This document shows positions 50,611 to 63,761 of a DNA stretch of 64,000 nt, piece after piece. The translations under genes and the position numbers were made by a program. Position 1 is the first letter of the stretch; every line of letters starts with the position of its first letter. Source of the stretch: Phylloscopus collybita (Eukaryota > Chordata > Aves > Passeriformes > Phylloscopidae); assembly GCA_027886175.1 (NCBI GenBank), contig JAJNNQ010000026.1, positions 18,382,001 to 18,446,000 of the forward strand. The letters run 5' to 3'. A model generated the notes under the pieces. The model saw only the letters and a program-made list of their open reading frames with translations, did not search any database and was not told where the DNA came from.

Positions 50611-50685
50611 TTTTTTTTTTTTTTTTTTTCCCTCCCTTTCAGTGCTGTGGGGGTTTTTTCCCCCGCCCGGCGGGAGGGAAAAAAC
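50611..50685 (+). other. Poly-T/pyrimidine tract, AG, then a GC-rich inverted repeat
   Basis: A 19-T run (50611-50629) continues as 'ccctccctttcag', which by itself is an excellent splice-acceptor sequence ending at 50642. It is followed at 50653-50685 by an almost perfect inverted repeat: 'gttttttccc' pairs with 'gggaaaaaac' around a GC-rich centre ('cgcccggcggg'), with one bulge. It could be an acceptor for an island-derived exon, or a structure-forming edge of the island. The open frame beyond it was not convincing. Confidence 0.35.
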
Positions 50686-50699
50686 GGTTCTGTGGTAGG

Positions 50700-52245
50700 G
50701 AAAAAAAAGAAGGGAAACAAGAGGAAAACACAGAATACAATAATCATTGACTGTATGAGAAATAAACCTTACACTTGATTAGTTCTTAAAAGCAGTCTTT
50801 CAAGCCTGCTCCCGAAACCTAAAGGATTTCTGGGATGTTTATTTAGGATCAAGAGTAATACTGATCATGAAAAATAAAAGAAAAAAACAACTCAAAGTAC
50901 ATTGTGTAAAGAGGAGACCTATGAATCAAGTGAGCCAAATAAACAAGCACACCAGAAGCTGGCTATCAACTCTTTATCCTTGCCCTGAACTCTCCCTGCA
51001 TTATATAATGTTGATAAACTGCTGCAAGTACATTTGGGGAAAAGATACTGCAATGATGAGAACCTACTGCTTTCTATTAGAGCACATTAGTATCCTTACC
51101 TGACGAGTAGTTGCTTCAGAGGTTCATTTGCACGTTTCTCATCAACACTCCAAGTAAACAATTTACTAGATGTTCAGTGCAGACATAGGATTCCCTGGTG
51201 TCACTGTCTCTGTCCTAGACGTTTCTGAATGGCTTGCAGATTAACTTACTGTGCTCTTCTGCTCTGCCTTGTACCAGGAGCTGTGCAGGTATCAACAGCT
51301 CCCACTTGTGAAGCCAGGAAAGAGAGAGATTGGGTAGATTTCCACGTAGCTCCACAAACTGCTGATTTGCTGTAAGGGCTAGAGTCACTTAGAGAGTAGG
51401 TCTGGTCTTCCAGCAGGTTTATTCATAAAGAGAGGCCTGACCCAAAATTCAGTAGATGTAGACAATACAAATATTTCTATAACCATGATGGGAATTGGTT
51501 CAAACCACTGTGAGTTTGTTGTTGGCATGAAGCTATTCCTGAGTGCAGTGAGAACTCCCTGAGAACACAAAAAATTACTTGCAGGGAACAGGAAAAGGTT
51601 GTAAAATGTGCATCTTTTTCATAAGATTATTGAGAGAAGGTCAGGCACCTGTCTCTGTTTCCCTGTAGCTGTTGGCAAAAAATATGTACTAGAAGGCAGG
51701 TTACAGCCCCTGGCTAGAAGATGTCTTGTGTCACTTTAGGCTCAACCAAGTTACCAAATACAAAAAGAAATGGGAGAGAAATTACAAGTCCAGTTCTGGG
51801 CATCATTAAGGTCAGTATGAGAAGAACTTAATGTTTAATTTTGAACCATTGCTGCTTGCAAAGAAACTCAGCAAATTAATCTTCCAGTGCTTTTTTCTTC
51901 TCTTTTCTCAGTCCTGGAAGTAGATCTAAGTACCGCTCTAACTTGCAGATTTTTGCTATTTTGCCTGTGTTTGTTCCTCCCCCCCTCCTCTTTGCCTTCT
52001 CCAGCACAGGATCTAGGCTATTAAGAGAAATGGAGGTAGTCAGAGGAGGGAAATTGGGCAGTGGAAAAGATTTGGGCTCTGTATAGATAATGACATCGTC
52101 TTACCTAGCACAATTGGCAAAGAAATTTTTTAACATAGTTAATATAGGAGTTTATTTTGTGCAGTTTTTAATATGGTTAATTTTTTTTGTTTGTTTCTCA
52201 CTTGCTCTCTAGTTGCTGATGAATGACTTCAGTGGGGACAATGTA
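50700..52245. other. Non-coding stretch downstream of the CpG island
   Basis: Base composition drops abruptly back to AT-rich. The + frame at 50867-51103 (78 codons) has no recognisable domain. If the island drives a + strand gene, this would be the start of its first intron, but nothing here confirms that. Confidence 0.45.
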
Positions 52246-52320
52246 ATAGTAGCCTGGTAGTTAGAGCCATTCCTGAGAAATGAGAGACTGAGTGTAAACA
52301 TTTTTTTCACTGAGATTCAG
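52246..52320 (+). repeat. tRNA-like SINE relic (candidate)
   Basis: The segment 'agcctggtagttagagccat' (52251-52270) resembles a tRNA A-box region of the 'cagtggttagagc' type, followed at the expected distance by 'gagactgagtgtaaac', a poor B-box. The whole reads like an old tRNA-derived interspersed element of a kind common in turtle and crocodile genomes. It is too diverged for a working tRNA. Confidence 0.4.
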
Positions 52321-55300
52321 AATAGGAAATGAACCGTTGAGGTCCTGTCTTTCCTCAGATGAATGGCTTTAGCTTTCCCTATCCTTGACTACAAATCTAG
52401 TTTGCATTAAAGCGAGCTCATGTATGCCCACAGATGTTTTTTGCACCAAAATTATTTTGTTGAAAATTGGTCAGTTCTGCAGGAAATTACAGGGCTTGCT
52501 TCAGATTGTTGCATGCTCTTTATATATTTGTGCAAGGATTTATGTTTATGTACAAGGATTTAGCTGTTTTTAAATTGTAGCAGAATTTTGCTTATGAAGA
52601 ATGCAAATATTAACCTTTACATTTCAAAGTCATTGTAGTGAACTGGTTTATTCTTAGATACAAGGTTTCATTTCTTCTATAAAACCTGCCTAATTGCAGT
52701 AAATATTTTCTCTCGTAGAAGATAAAATGTAAGCCCTTCGTGATTACACTGTTTCTATATGAATTGCCTTTGCAAACACTGGCTGCTGAGCTTGCCTCCA
52801 TAGACTGGAAATACTCTTATGCTGCCTTCTGTCTGAAGGTCCCAAAATATTTTCTGAGAGCACAGTAATAGGTTTTATTCACATTTAATGGAAAATGTGG
52901 ATATTAACAGATACTTTAATAGTAAAAAAGCAGGATTCTGTCAGGGTCAAAAGAATCAGAACAATATTACAAAAATAAAACATAAGAAACAATTCCAGTC
53001 TCAATCAGTTGACCCCAACCACAAAAGTAGATAATTATCAAAATCATATAAAAAAGAAAAAGATTGATGATCTGAATAACATGATGTGAATATTTATGTG
53101 ATGTTTTTAAAGAAAGAATATTTAAAAGCTTACTGAAATTCTTACATGCTGTACCTAAATGTGTGCTCTTCCACTGATGTTTCCATAATGTTAGTTCCAT
53201 CAGTGTTTGCAAGGATAGGACTCCTCTTTTTGTCCACATCTGTTTGAAAGAATCCATGCTTGTGGGTGTTCCGTGTGCATTTAACTATTTGTAATTGATT
53301 GTTGGCTTAGGGGTTAAGTGCATCATTTAAAAATCTATCATCCTTTGGCTTGCTGTTCTTGACATTCATTAGTTATGGCTTGCCTTAGACTTGGCCCTGT
53401 TTCTGCATCTGGATTACCTAATGCCAGTACCTGGAGCTATGCAATCAGCCTTAATGACCTTGATGAGCACAGGGACTTGATGCAGTTTGCAAAGTTGTGG
53501 ACAAGGAGTAGGATTCTAGAGTGAGACAAGAACTGTGTTGTACAGTGAGAACTGAACCCAGGCTGAGGCTTTGGGTTTGATTAAATTAAGCAAATAACAC
53601 AAAATATGGTTAATATTTGAACCTGAGAAAGAACTGTATGGTCTCCGAACACACTCTGATATCTGAGTGGTTTAAGTCTCTTTTTAGGAAAATTTATACT
53701 GTAGATGTATCTATCTTAGAGAAAATAAAATAATTCACTTATTAAAATATTTTCTGTACGGAAATGTAGATAATAGATTATATTACAGCTTTCTTTTCAC
53801 AGAAAATTTTGTTCGTCCTATATGTTTTATCAAGGATAAACAAAGATCGAGTAAGAATAAGTAATCTGTTGTGAAGTAGGATGCTTTGGGATTGGGGTTT
53901 GGGCTTGAGTTTGGGTTTTTGTGTGTATGTACATAGTACCGTTTTTGTTAAACAAAGCTGTTTGCAAAACAGCAGTTTCACATTATACAGGATAATCAGA
54001 TTTAAAATTTAAAATTAAATGCCTTTGCACTATGACTCATAGGACTGATCCTGAGAAAGTGTTTTGCTCTAACAGGCCAAGACAAACCAAAGACTGAATT
54101 TTTGAATCCAATCTGGTCTGGGGTACCACTACCTTTAAAGGGACCATGTTGCATCTAAGCCTCAAACTCCACTGAGCTCAAAGGATGGCTATGAAAACTA
54201 CAACTATTCTAGTTAGGACTTTCTGTCATAAATTTCTTAACAAGTTTGGTCATCTTCTCTTACCAAACACGAAGAACTTTACAGGAAAGCTTACATCAGC
54301 TGGTGAAAAAAGTGTGAGGGAAGAAATGAAATACAGGAACAACTTTTCTATTACAGGAACAACTTGGCAGAGGGAAGATATAATCAGAAACCAAACATAC
54401 AGACACTGGTATAACTTTCTTCCCATTTTAATCAAGTGTAAAAGGGACAAATAATTGCACTAAGGAACTTCAATATACTCACAGATTCTCATAATATGCA
54501 GTAAATCTTTACAGTTCTACTCTCCAAGGAGATTCTTGAGTAAATAATAATGACTTTGGCCTCTTGGATAAATGAAGATGGATGCACTGAGAAAAATCTA
54601 ATTATAGATTTCTCCTGCCTCTTTCCTGCCTTGACTCTTATCTTGTGCACCAGTATAATATTGTTGGTACCTCATATATATATATATATCAGTAGTAGTA
54701 CACTAAAAGAAACCTTAATACAGGAAAAAGGGAGCACAAAAACTTCAACAGATTTGTTTCTATATTAGTTCAGTATTTAATCTGGTGGTTTTGGAAACAA
54801 AGAATCTACCAATTTCTTTGAAAATTACCCAGTGCTACAAAGTCAATACAACTACGCTGCAAACTCCGTCTGTTCTGTGTATCATCAACAGAATTGTTCA
54901 CTAAGGGCCATGTCCTCACTAGGAATGATTTAAAGTTACTCCTACAGTAGTGTGCCATAGCAGTAACTCTTTCTAAACAAGGATGCAGCTTCTCTTGTGA
55001 AAGTTATGTGTTGCATATTTATTCGATTCCTTCTGAATTAAACAAACTAAGTATCTGAACAAATTTGATAGCTAAAAGCTCTGGGTTTTTGTTTAGCTTT
55101 TCTTTTTTAAATGTGGATATGCTTATAACAGGAGCTTCTGTTCCCTTACATGAAAATGTAAGACATTTTCATATCAGTGCATCAGAGGGCTATGCCCACA
55201 GAAGCCTGCAATGTAGGCATAGCTGAATTTCAAGTTGGAACTGGCAGCAGAATATAGAAACTGTTATTGAGCCCATTACTGGAAGAAAATAAGGACCCAG

Positions 55301-55414
55301 CTGGTCTGGCCATTTTTACTGCTAACACTGAGGGGAATAGAAATACAGCCTTTTGTGTGAGAGTCCAGTCTGGTTGGGCAGAGCCTACAGTTAGAAAATG
55401 GACATTTTTTTCTA
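52321..55414. other. AT-rich non-coding stretch
   Basis: No gene recognised. The part at about 53,430-53,510 ('ccttaatgaccttgatgagc', then 'tgatgcagtttgcaaagttg') weakly resembles the 'aatgatctggatgag..agtttgcagatgac' part of CR1 ORF2 and may be a worn CR1 piece. A (TA)n run lies at 54673-54689. The frame at 54185-54454 (89 codons, +) contains a 13-base duplication ('acaggaacaactt' twice, 20 bases apart) and no known domain. Confidence 0.45.
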
Positions 55415-55535
55415 TTTGAAACATAGTCGGTTATATAATGGTTTGAGCTGGGAAGGACCTTACAGATCAGTTGCAACCCTTCCTGTGCTGGGCAGGGACA
55501 TTTTCCACTAGAACAGATTGATCTGTATATATGTG
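55415..55535 (-). mobile_element. CR1 LINE fragment, 3' end, inverted
   Basis: Read on the + strand, 'ataatggtttgagctgggaa' followed by 'ggaccttacagatcagttg' and 'cttcctgtgctgggcaggga', then 'cattttccactagaacagat', is the reverse complement of the last about 120 bases of CR1 ('ctagtggaag..cctgcccat..ttccaacccaaaccatt'). The copy is short, strongly 5' truncated and has no coding part. Confidence 0.88.
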
Positions 55536-57639
55536 ACCAAACTAACAGAGAGAAGTACAAACATTTACCTCTAGAGTAACTCATTTTACAGTGTCCTTGA
55601 AGGGACATATTAAACTTTAAATGTCTTTGTGCCCATGTGAGAGTTAATCCTCTGTTCTCTCAGAGTGTTTTTCTTCAGTATCAGTTACAACTGTTAAAGA
55701 TTAATTATAGACCTGACTCTTTCTTTTGCAGTGTTCTCTTAGATTCCTGGCTTCTCTCACTTGTCTGGAAGAACCATAAGGTGTTTGGAATCAGAAACCA
55801 TCATTCTCCCATTTTACAGTGTGTAGGACAATAGGGTCATGGTCCACCAATATGGTTCCAGCTAGTAGCTAGTAATAACAATGCATCAGCTCCAAATCCT
55901 ATAATTATGTGGGCTAGACAGCTGGGACATATGGAAAGCCTCAGATTCCTTTGATGTTGGCAAAATATGCAATGGAGTGGGAAGCAGCTGAGGAAAGTTT
56001 GTGTACGTAGAAAAGCCGAAATTAGTAGCCCACAAAGGGTGTTGAAAGGCTGCCTTTGTGCTGACCACAGGAGATGCAGGAGATGTGGTGAAAAAGAGCA
56101 CTTGGAGCTTAGGAAACCTCCACTTCAAGTATACATAAGAACAAAGGTTTTCATGACAGATAATTATTGTTTAAATATTGTTTGCAAATTTGCAGAGAAA
56201 GTAGGAAAATATTTTTAATTGTTTATGTTGGTTGAAGTACATAAAATCACTTGTACACTTTATGAAGCATTAGACAAATAATAGGCACAAAATCTACTAT
56301 AACAGGTTGAAGCTTATAAGAAAGTATATTTGGAAAAGTTTTCACTGTTTTTGACTGTGTAAGATTCAAGAACAAGTTGGACAATGATTAATTTTTTTTC
56401 CACCAAGTTTCACTTCAATAAAATCCATACAATAATTCATGTATTTTGATCATTGAAAAACTCCAGAGCTCCATTTGTGCGTTCAAAACTTGATTAGTCA
56501 CACTGGATGTCAACATTCCAGCTTAATTCACTCTCCTGAGGAAACATGTTCCAAAAACCTAGAAGGTACTACTAAACCACAAGAGGAGAGGAATATTAAA
56601 AAAAAAATAAATTAATTTGTAGAATTACTGTTGTGATAATCTAGGAATGTAAGAGAGGCAAGGTCTGTGGAGAATAGAAATTTCTCTTGCAAAACTGACT
56701 GATACATTTGGAAGAGAAGTGGTACACTCATCCCACCTCCTCTTCTCCTTTTCTTGGTTGCCACCATCTCAATTATAATTACTCTTAATTGACTAAAATA
56801 TTGGGAGTGTCCAATACAGAGTGACTTGCTCTCTTTCAAGGTTTCCTAACTATCTTTAAAGCTTCACTGAATTTTAGGAACATACAATTCAGATGTAAAT
56901 TTATGGTTGATACAAAATAATAGAAACCTTTCAAAATTAGTGGCTCACATTTTTTTTACTTCTCTTTGTGTATATATATTTATGTTTAATTCTGGGGGGG
57001 AAGAAGTCCATTATAAAACCTATTCTTATTATTTGTAATACCCTTGATAATGAATATAGTCTGTGTAACATCTTAAATCTTCATATATTTGGAAATAATG
57101 ACACTGAAAGCAAATGCAAGCAAATGTCAGGAGAAACAAAAAACGGGAATGTTATTGTATATTCTTGAATATAAACAAATTTTCACACTATACAGTAGTT
57201 TTCCTTCATCTTTGATCAGTTTTTTTATTCAATTTATGATATAAGAGAAGTCTAGGACTTCTGTTTGAGTTTATACACATTAAGAAACAGTGCAGATATA
57301 TAATGTTAAAAAAAGGATTCATAATAATTATGGTAATTAATTTTTTAGGGGGGGAAAATAAAACAAAACAAAAAACAAAGGCACTCCACATGGCCAAAAG
57401 ATAAGTGCTCCATGCTGAGTTCAGTGAATGCATGCTGTACATCCTGTGGTATGTGTCCATCTCTTGTTCATCGTGAAAGGCATCCTTGGGAAGCCATGGA
57501 TTTAGCCTGGCTGTGTGCATATCACAGGATAGCAAATATTCTCCCTTAGGAAGTTCTTTTCCCTTTTGCTATCTAGCACTAAAATTTATTGGTTTACTCC
57601 CATCCTTTGGAAAGCCATTCAATCTTGAATTAAAGCCTC
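55536..57639. other. AT-rich non-coding stretch
   Basis: Only short frames. G runs lie at about 56994-57000 and 57348-57354, the latter followed by an A/C-rich 'aaaacaaaacaaaa' stretch. No gene or mobile element was recognised. Confidence 0.5.
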
Positions 57640-57935
57640 AGTTATGATAAATTTGCCAGTTACCTTGGCAAGCTGCAACAATGATTAACTGCTGCTATTC
57701 CTAAAAATCTGTCTCTTCTTCCTAATTTTTACTTTTCTGTCTTCAACTTACCCAGAAACTGAATCTTTTTATGATGTTGTCTGTCAGATTAAAGTGTCTC
57801 AAATATCGAAAGTCTTTTCCTCTGGGTTCTTATGAACTGTGATCAAGTTGCCTTTTAAACTTCTGTTTGATAGACCTAAGTAGGTTGTGAATCAGGATAG
57901 GAAACCTGACAATAAGTCTCTCAAGGTGTTGAAGT
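57640..57935 (-). mobile_element. Old CR1-type LINE fragment, inverted
   Basis: Read on the + strand it follows the reverse complement of the ancient CR1 lineage seen also at 9.3 kb. Landmarks are 'caatgattaactgctgctat', 'aaaatctgtctcttcttcct', 'tctgtcttcaactta', 'gtctgtcagattaaagtgtc' and 'gaactgtgatcaagttgcct', then 'taaacttctgtttgatagac'. It covers a segment further from the CR1 3' end than the 9.3-kb copy. The match fades after about 57,935 and may extend to 58,100. Confidence 0.75.
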
Positions 57936-60900
57936 CACTCTGGCTGAAAAAATTGTGCAACATTTGGAAGAATTTCTTAAGGATATTAGTACATTTGTTC
58001 CTAATTTTTTCAGTTGTACTTACAGGTTCTCTCCCTCAAAAATCTCTTCATAGGCTTGATTTTCCTCTTGAGCAGTATTTTTTCTCCATTATCCATTCTA
58101 CTGTGGGGTAAAAGTGCCCATGATCTGGTGCTAAGATGTTTCGATAGCTTTCCCACTCTTTTTCTGAATGTTTCAAAGCCTTTAGTTTGATGTTTCTTCC
58201 GGACAGCCCTGTCAAAAATATAAATTCAAGCTGCCAACTTTCATATACTTGCAGATAGATTTTTTTTAAACCTTAAAACTGTAGGTAAGCAAATTAGTTT
58301 GAGGATATCATTGAGGATATCACTAATGATATGCTAACCCTGACTCATGGGTGTTAGGGATCTAATTTCCCATGTCTTCTGATAAAATCCCTATAGGCAT
58401 GATTTTTGGTGCCTAAATATATTTTAAAATATCATCCTTGTAGCCTTAGTGTCACAATACTTAGATTTGCTAGAGAACTTTGTGTATATGCAACATTGGT
58501 CAAGTATATTTTGCTCTTGTATGTGAGCACTCATCACTGTTATAAATCAGTCTCCATAGGTCTTGGGTTGAGTATTTACACAAATGCTTTCTTTTAAGTT
58601 ATCTTTTACTTGCTAACTCTTCCCCCACCCCACCGCCCCCCCGCCTCCAGTCACTTTACGCCATTGCTTTTCCGTTTTATTTCTGTAGTCAGGTTACTTG
58701 AACACTCAAGCCTTTTGCCAAGACAAGAGAGGTGTTGATAGTTTCTTCCTCCTCAACCAAGTGTAAATTTGGGCCTACTGTGGCTTTCCAAGAAATCCTA
58801 AACTTAGGTCTTTCTTCTTTAGCTTGCAATTTCAAATTACTTCTAAATTTAATTCTATATGGTGTGTATTGTATATGCCAGACACCACTTGTGCTCTTGG
58901 TGACTCCTGAAATCAGCTTTGTTGAGCTTCAGGAGCTTCATTTAGTGCTCAGAAGTGGATAACAGGCAAGGCATGCAGAGCTCTGAAGCCTCTGTGATCA
59001 GGCCGTTTCTGTGGCCACTCCTGCACTTGTATTGCCCTACACCACATTTGTTTTTCTGGAACCATAGGTGCTTTATTCTGCTCAGACTAACTTCCAGAAA
59101 TAGCTAGCTCTAACCAATATCTGTTATTTACAGGATGTATATCAACATTGTAACAGCAATAGGTGCTGTACATGAAATTATGCAAAGCTAAGAAAGGCTA
59201 AAATACATTAGCTGATGTCCACCTGGCCATTGGGCAATTGCAGTTTCAATTGTGTAAACTGGAATAAACCTTTTCACTGGCAAAGGCAAGAGCAGACAGG
59301 AAGAATCAGAAAAACCTCACTGCAGTTATTAAAAACCTGTAACCTGTCACCAGCCATGGGGATACTGCATGTACTTGACTACTGTCTCATTTGAGAATCT
59401 AAAATTAGATTAGGTGAATCTAGTCTTTGGAGGCTACAACTAGGCTAGGATACAACTAGGCTAGGATTGGGCTACTACCAATGGTGAGGAGCAAAATGTG
59501 CCTTCCTGAGTCTGACATACTAATCATGGTAAAGATACAGTTCCAGAGCTCTTTGGGTTGTACCAGTCATGAAATCAAATTAAGCTGGTAATCTTAAAAG
59601 TATAATGAGCACTCCAACATTTTAATTTCCAATGTTGAACAATTTCCTATGAATTTTCAAGAATGAAACTCCTCCTGCTGCAGTAGTTGCAATGTGAAAT
59701 TTGCATCTCACCAACTAGATTGCCTCTTTAATTTTTTTCCCCCTAAATTCATGACTCTAAGGAATTATTTGGTTAATTGGATAATGTTGGCCCAAGCTTT
59801 GCTATAAATAATTAGATAAATGCAGGTTGGACCATGAGACCAAGAGAAGGAGGATATTTTCTGGGCCCCTTGCAGGGAGAGGTGTAAGCCATGCTGGTAC
59901 ATCTGTGTGGTTTCCTGTTCGTCACTGTGTGGGCAGACTCTGGCTCCACCTTTTCATGTCAACCATAGTGTTTAAGAGTCTATAGTGACCTCCACCAGCA
60001 CTGCAACATTTTAGAAGAGGAAAACTGAGCAACATGTGCGACAAGTGTTCTGATGTGTTACTTCTGTGAAGACGTTGTTTTAGAGGATCAGCGGTGGCAA
60101 TCTTCCCGCTTGTAGCCTTGTCCAGGCTGCGTGTGGAATGTAGGAGTTTTCTTTTTTGATGTTGACCTTCCAGTATGCTGAGGGTATTCCAGTAAGTGAA
60201 AACATCTGCATTTGGGGGATAAGGCCATGAGGATGCTGATAGAGACTTTTGATAAAGTAGTTTTGCTGGAGGCATAAACAGACACCTGAAAACATGATCT
60301 AGGTCCCTGGACTGGATACCAAAAAAACAAACTACATAGAATTAGGTCTTATGTTCATATTAGTACCTCTTTTTAAAGTCACTTGCAGTTGCTCATTCAT
60401 ATCCAGAGGAAGAAAGTGGTCTTTAATAGTAATTAAATTACTCTTTTTTAATGCCGGCAGTTGATTAGTGTGGTGAATTGGTGCAACCTGCAGAACACCA
60501 CTCAGCAGGCACCACAAAGCACTGTGTAAAATGTCTTTGTATTTCAAATCTGGCAAGCCTGCAAAATCCCTGGGGATCGCACAATCCCTAGCAAACCGTT
60601 GAGCAGGGATCAAACACTTTCCAGCTGATGGCATTGACTGTAAACTGTCTTATACTGTAAGAATATAAAACATACACAACATTTTTTGCTCTTGAGTAAT
60701 GAATGGGTATTACAGAAGACACACAGGAACATTAAGAAGTACATTTTACACATTTCACATGAATAGCAGAAGGTTATATTCTGTAAGATTTTAGTATGCT
60801 TGATAGTAATAAAACATGATTTAGAGGAGGCAGTGATTATTGAGAAATAAACGTATTGTAAGTCCTTATGGAGAAGCTGCCAATCTAGAGACTTGGAAGT

Positions 60901-63108
60901 CTGCGGACAACTATACAGCAGGCATCTCTTAAATCTGTTTACAGGAGGGACTGAAGGCACAGCTTTCTCATTTCTTCAATTTTTGAAGATTGAAAATAAC
61001 ACTTGTTTCTCCTCATTTAACATATTTTAACAAAAAACATTAATATCACAAATAAAGCCCTAGTGAAAGTAGCCTAGGTTCTTGGATGTTGATAGTTGAA
61101 GAATGCTTCTGGCACATCTCAGAAATGCAAACTGGTGTTTTGGTCACAGAAAGAAGGCTGTTATCCACATTCATTGAACATCATCTGTTCTTTCGAGCCC
61201 TCCTCTGGATCTTCTGCTCATTGTACTGTTTTCTCTTACTAATCAAATCCCTTTACTTGACAGAAGATCATCACAGAACAATGATGCACTAAATGAAGGT
61301 TCACCTTAGAGCAACATTACTTCACACTGAAGCAACTAAGCTCTGCTTTACTCTGCTTGACAGCCAAATCAGGAGGCATTTTTTTACAAAATTATCATCA
61401 GGTTAAAATTTTTTCTAGTTTGTCTAAGTTTGACTTTCCTTCCTTTGCATTTTCTACCAGCTGATTGTGGATCCCTCTGCTCAGTAGACAGCCATACAAA
61501 GGACTTTTTGCTTGGTTTGAAATTACCAGAAATATACTCAATGACAGTTTTTGAGCTACCATAGCTAATAATGACCTGTCAAAAGCCAAGGATGGTGATG
61601 GAGGAGGGTGGCAGTTTTGCTGATCAGGGAGAAAAGAGATTAATTTGAGACTCAAACATTTGTAGTTCAAGCCCGAAACCTCTCCATGGATAGGGTAATC
61701 AAAGATAAGTGGCTCTGTGGCTAGCATCAATGATTTTTTCTTCCATATTAAATTATATGTGCTGGACTGAAGCAAGACTGACAGAGGAGTCACTCAATAG
61801 AAGCTTCCTTCTATTCTACCTCAGAATAATGATGAGAGAGCTTGCACATGGTAGCTGGGAATCTATCCTTAAACTTTGGTAACAGAGGGGTCAACAGTTT
61901 CTTGAATGTAATTACATTTTCTTAAGTCATCTCTGAGTTTTTGATACTCCATTCATTCTCAACTTATTGAAACAAATTCCAGGAGGGAGTCAAATGACCT
62001 TGGCAATTTTCTGTGACAGTTATTTTTGTTCCTTTGGACATGCAACCTCACATCACATTAGTGTGATAGACGAAATTCTCATCTGAAACAGTCTCTGGAC
62101 TGTCTCTTTGTGGCAGAGACCTATGTGCTGTATCTTGTGAGAGACACTGGAGTGCTAAGATAAAAGTCACTCCATTATTATTACTTATTCAGCTACTGTA
62201 TATATTGTGTGTATAAATTTGCAATATGATTTTGTTCCATTTTATCGTCACACTTTGATTATATTCGCATTTTCTCTTCTTATTTTGTGTCAGCAGAATA
62301 AAACTTCATTTGGCAAAGTTATGTACCATGTACTAAGGTGACGGTTTTTTTCCTTCTTTTTTTTATAGGATATAAATTGAATTTCAAGATAGTTACTACT
62401 TAGTAATTGGCAAGTAACATTAGCTATAAAAGGTTCACCTTATAGTGCATTGTTTGGGTCAGTATTTTAGAGCATGTTTTAGACATTGAGATAGCTCAAA
62501 GCATGGCTAAAATAGTGAAAGATATCTACTAGTTGCCATGGTTTTGGAATATGTCCAAAGTTATGATGTTGTGAAACACTAGGAAAACCATTTCAACCTC
62601 CAGAATTAACCTACTTTAAAATCTCAGTGATGTATAGAAGAATAAAGGAAAAAACTCAAAGAAATACGTCTGAACTCAGTGTACAAAACTTCTGAGGTAA
62701 TTAGGAGGAATTGCTGAAGTGAAGAACTTGGCTTCCAGCCCTCTTTGTGATACAAGGATGCCTAAATCCAATCTGGATAGACATGCCTCTGTGCACTCAT
62801 TAATTCTTTCCCAGGTTTACATACTGAAGTTTGTGTAAAGGGCTAAACCACACACAGAGCAGGCAGAAGTTTCAACCCCCATTTGCCATCCCATCTTTGC
62901 TATCAAGCTGCAGGATATGATATGAAATAATAATATTAATCTCTGGTGATTGTGTCATCATTTCTGTAAGTACTTTAAATATTTACTCCAAGCCAATGCT
63001 CAAGTTTATGGTCTACTAACTAAAGTGTAGTCTTTGTGGCTCAAGGTCAGTGCAAAGTGAATATGTTAACTTTTGAGTGGTCAGGGGTGTCTTCTCCTGT
63101 GGGTTTAT
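57936..63108. other. AT-rich non-coding stretch
   Basis: No gene recognised. A C-rich run lies at 58622-58651. A 16-base tandem duplication ('tacaactaggctagga' twice) lies at 59435-59466. The antisense frames at 59,920-60,330 overlap in three phases, and those at 60,332-60,960 and 61,398-61,793 (131 codons) have no recognisable domain or splice context. Confidence 0.45.
59435..59466 (+). repeat. 16-bp direct tandem duplication
   Basis: 'tacaactaggctagga' occurs twice without a gap (59435-59450, 59451-59466). A local duplication; the flanks do not point to a mobile element. Confidence 0.93.
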
Positions 63109-63165
63109 GCCACATGGTTAGAGCACATGCTCTAGAGCAGAAGAGCTATGTTCCTAGGCCACAGC
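63109..63165 (+). repeat. tRNA-like SINE relic (weak candidate)
   Basis: 'catggttagagcacatgctc' (63113-63132) resembles a tRNA A-box with its following stem, and 'gagctatgttcctagg' lies where a B-box would be but matches poorly. If real, it is another copy of the old tRNA-derived elements near 38.7, 39.5 and 52.2 kb. Confidence 0.3.
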
Positions 63166-63761
63166 TAAGGAACAGTAAAGATACTTGTAAGTCACACTGC
63201 ATTTTAGGCAAAAAGAGACACACAACTGTTCATTGTGGCCAAGAATAAAGTAATTAAGTGCCATTGGGGTTTTATTGACAAAAAGGATGGCCCTTATGTG
63301 ATTATCATGAGGGAATTTCAAAATTAGGTGCCTGAAAAAGCACCTAAAAGTTTGACCCCTGTTCTTGATTCTTGAATTTATTTTTCCCCCAGAAGTTGTC
63401 TTTTAGGATCAGCATTTAAAACATGAGATAAACACTGTACCTGTAGCAGCTCAGTTCTGATGAGGGCCCAGAGTGCTATATGTACAAAGAGGAAATAATT
63501 GTTCTAGAAACAATTCCCAGACACATCCTTCCAGATGAAAGGAGTTAGAGAAAAAGCTCTGGAGTTACACGCAGAGAAATTATTCATGGGTCTCATTATT
63601 GAAGATGTAACATGTTCTCTCTTTACAATGCCCAGTTTGAGGCATTGGGTTGCAGAACAAAAGGCTTTCTGCTGTGAGACATGCCTTTTGGGAATCTTTA
63701 GTCCTGCTAGTAGTGGACCAAATCTCCCTCATCTGAGAGCAAATATAATTCTGACTGCTTA
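63166..63761. other. Non-coding stretch before the terminal CR1
   Basis: No gene recognised. A + strand frame of 111 codons starts at 63535 and runs into the CR1 fragment to 63870. Its second half is CR1 sequence and its first half matches nothing I know. Confidence 0.5.

Noticed and set aside
61398..61793. Antisense frame of 131 codons
   Set aside because: No domain or motif recognised, ordinary composition and no promoter or splice evidence.
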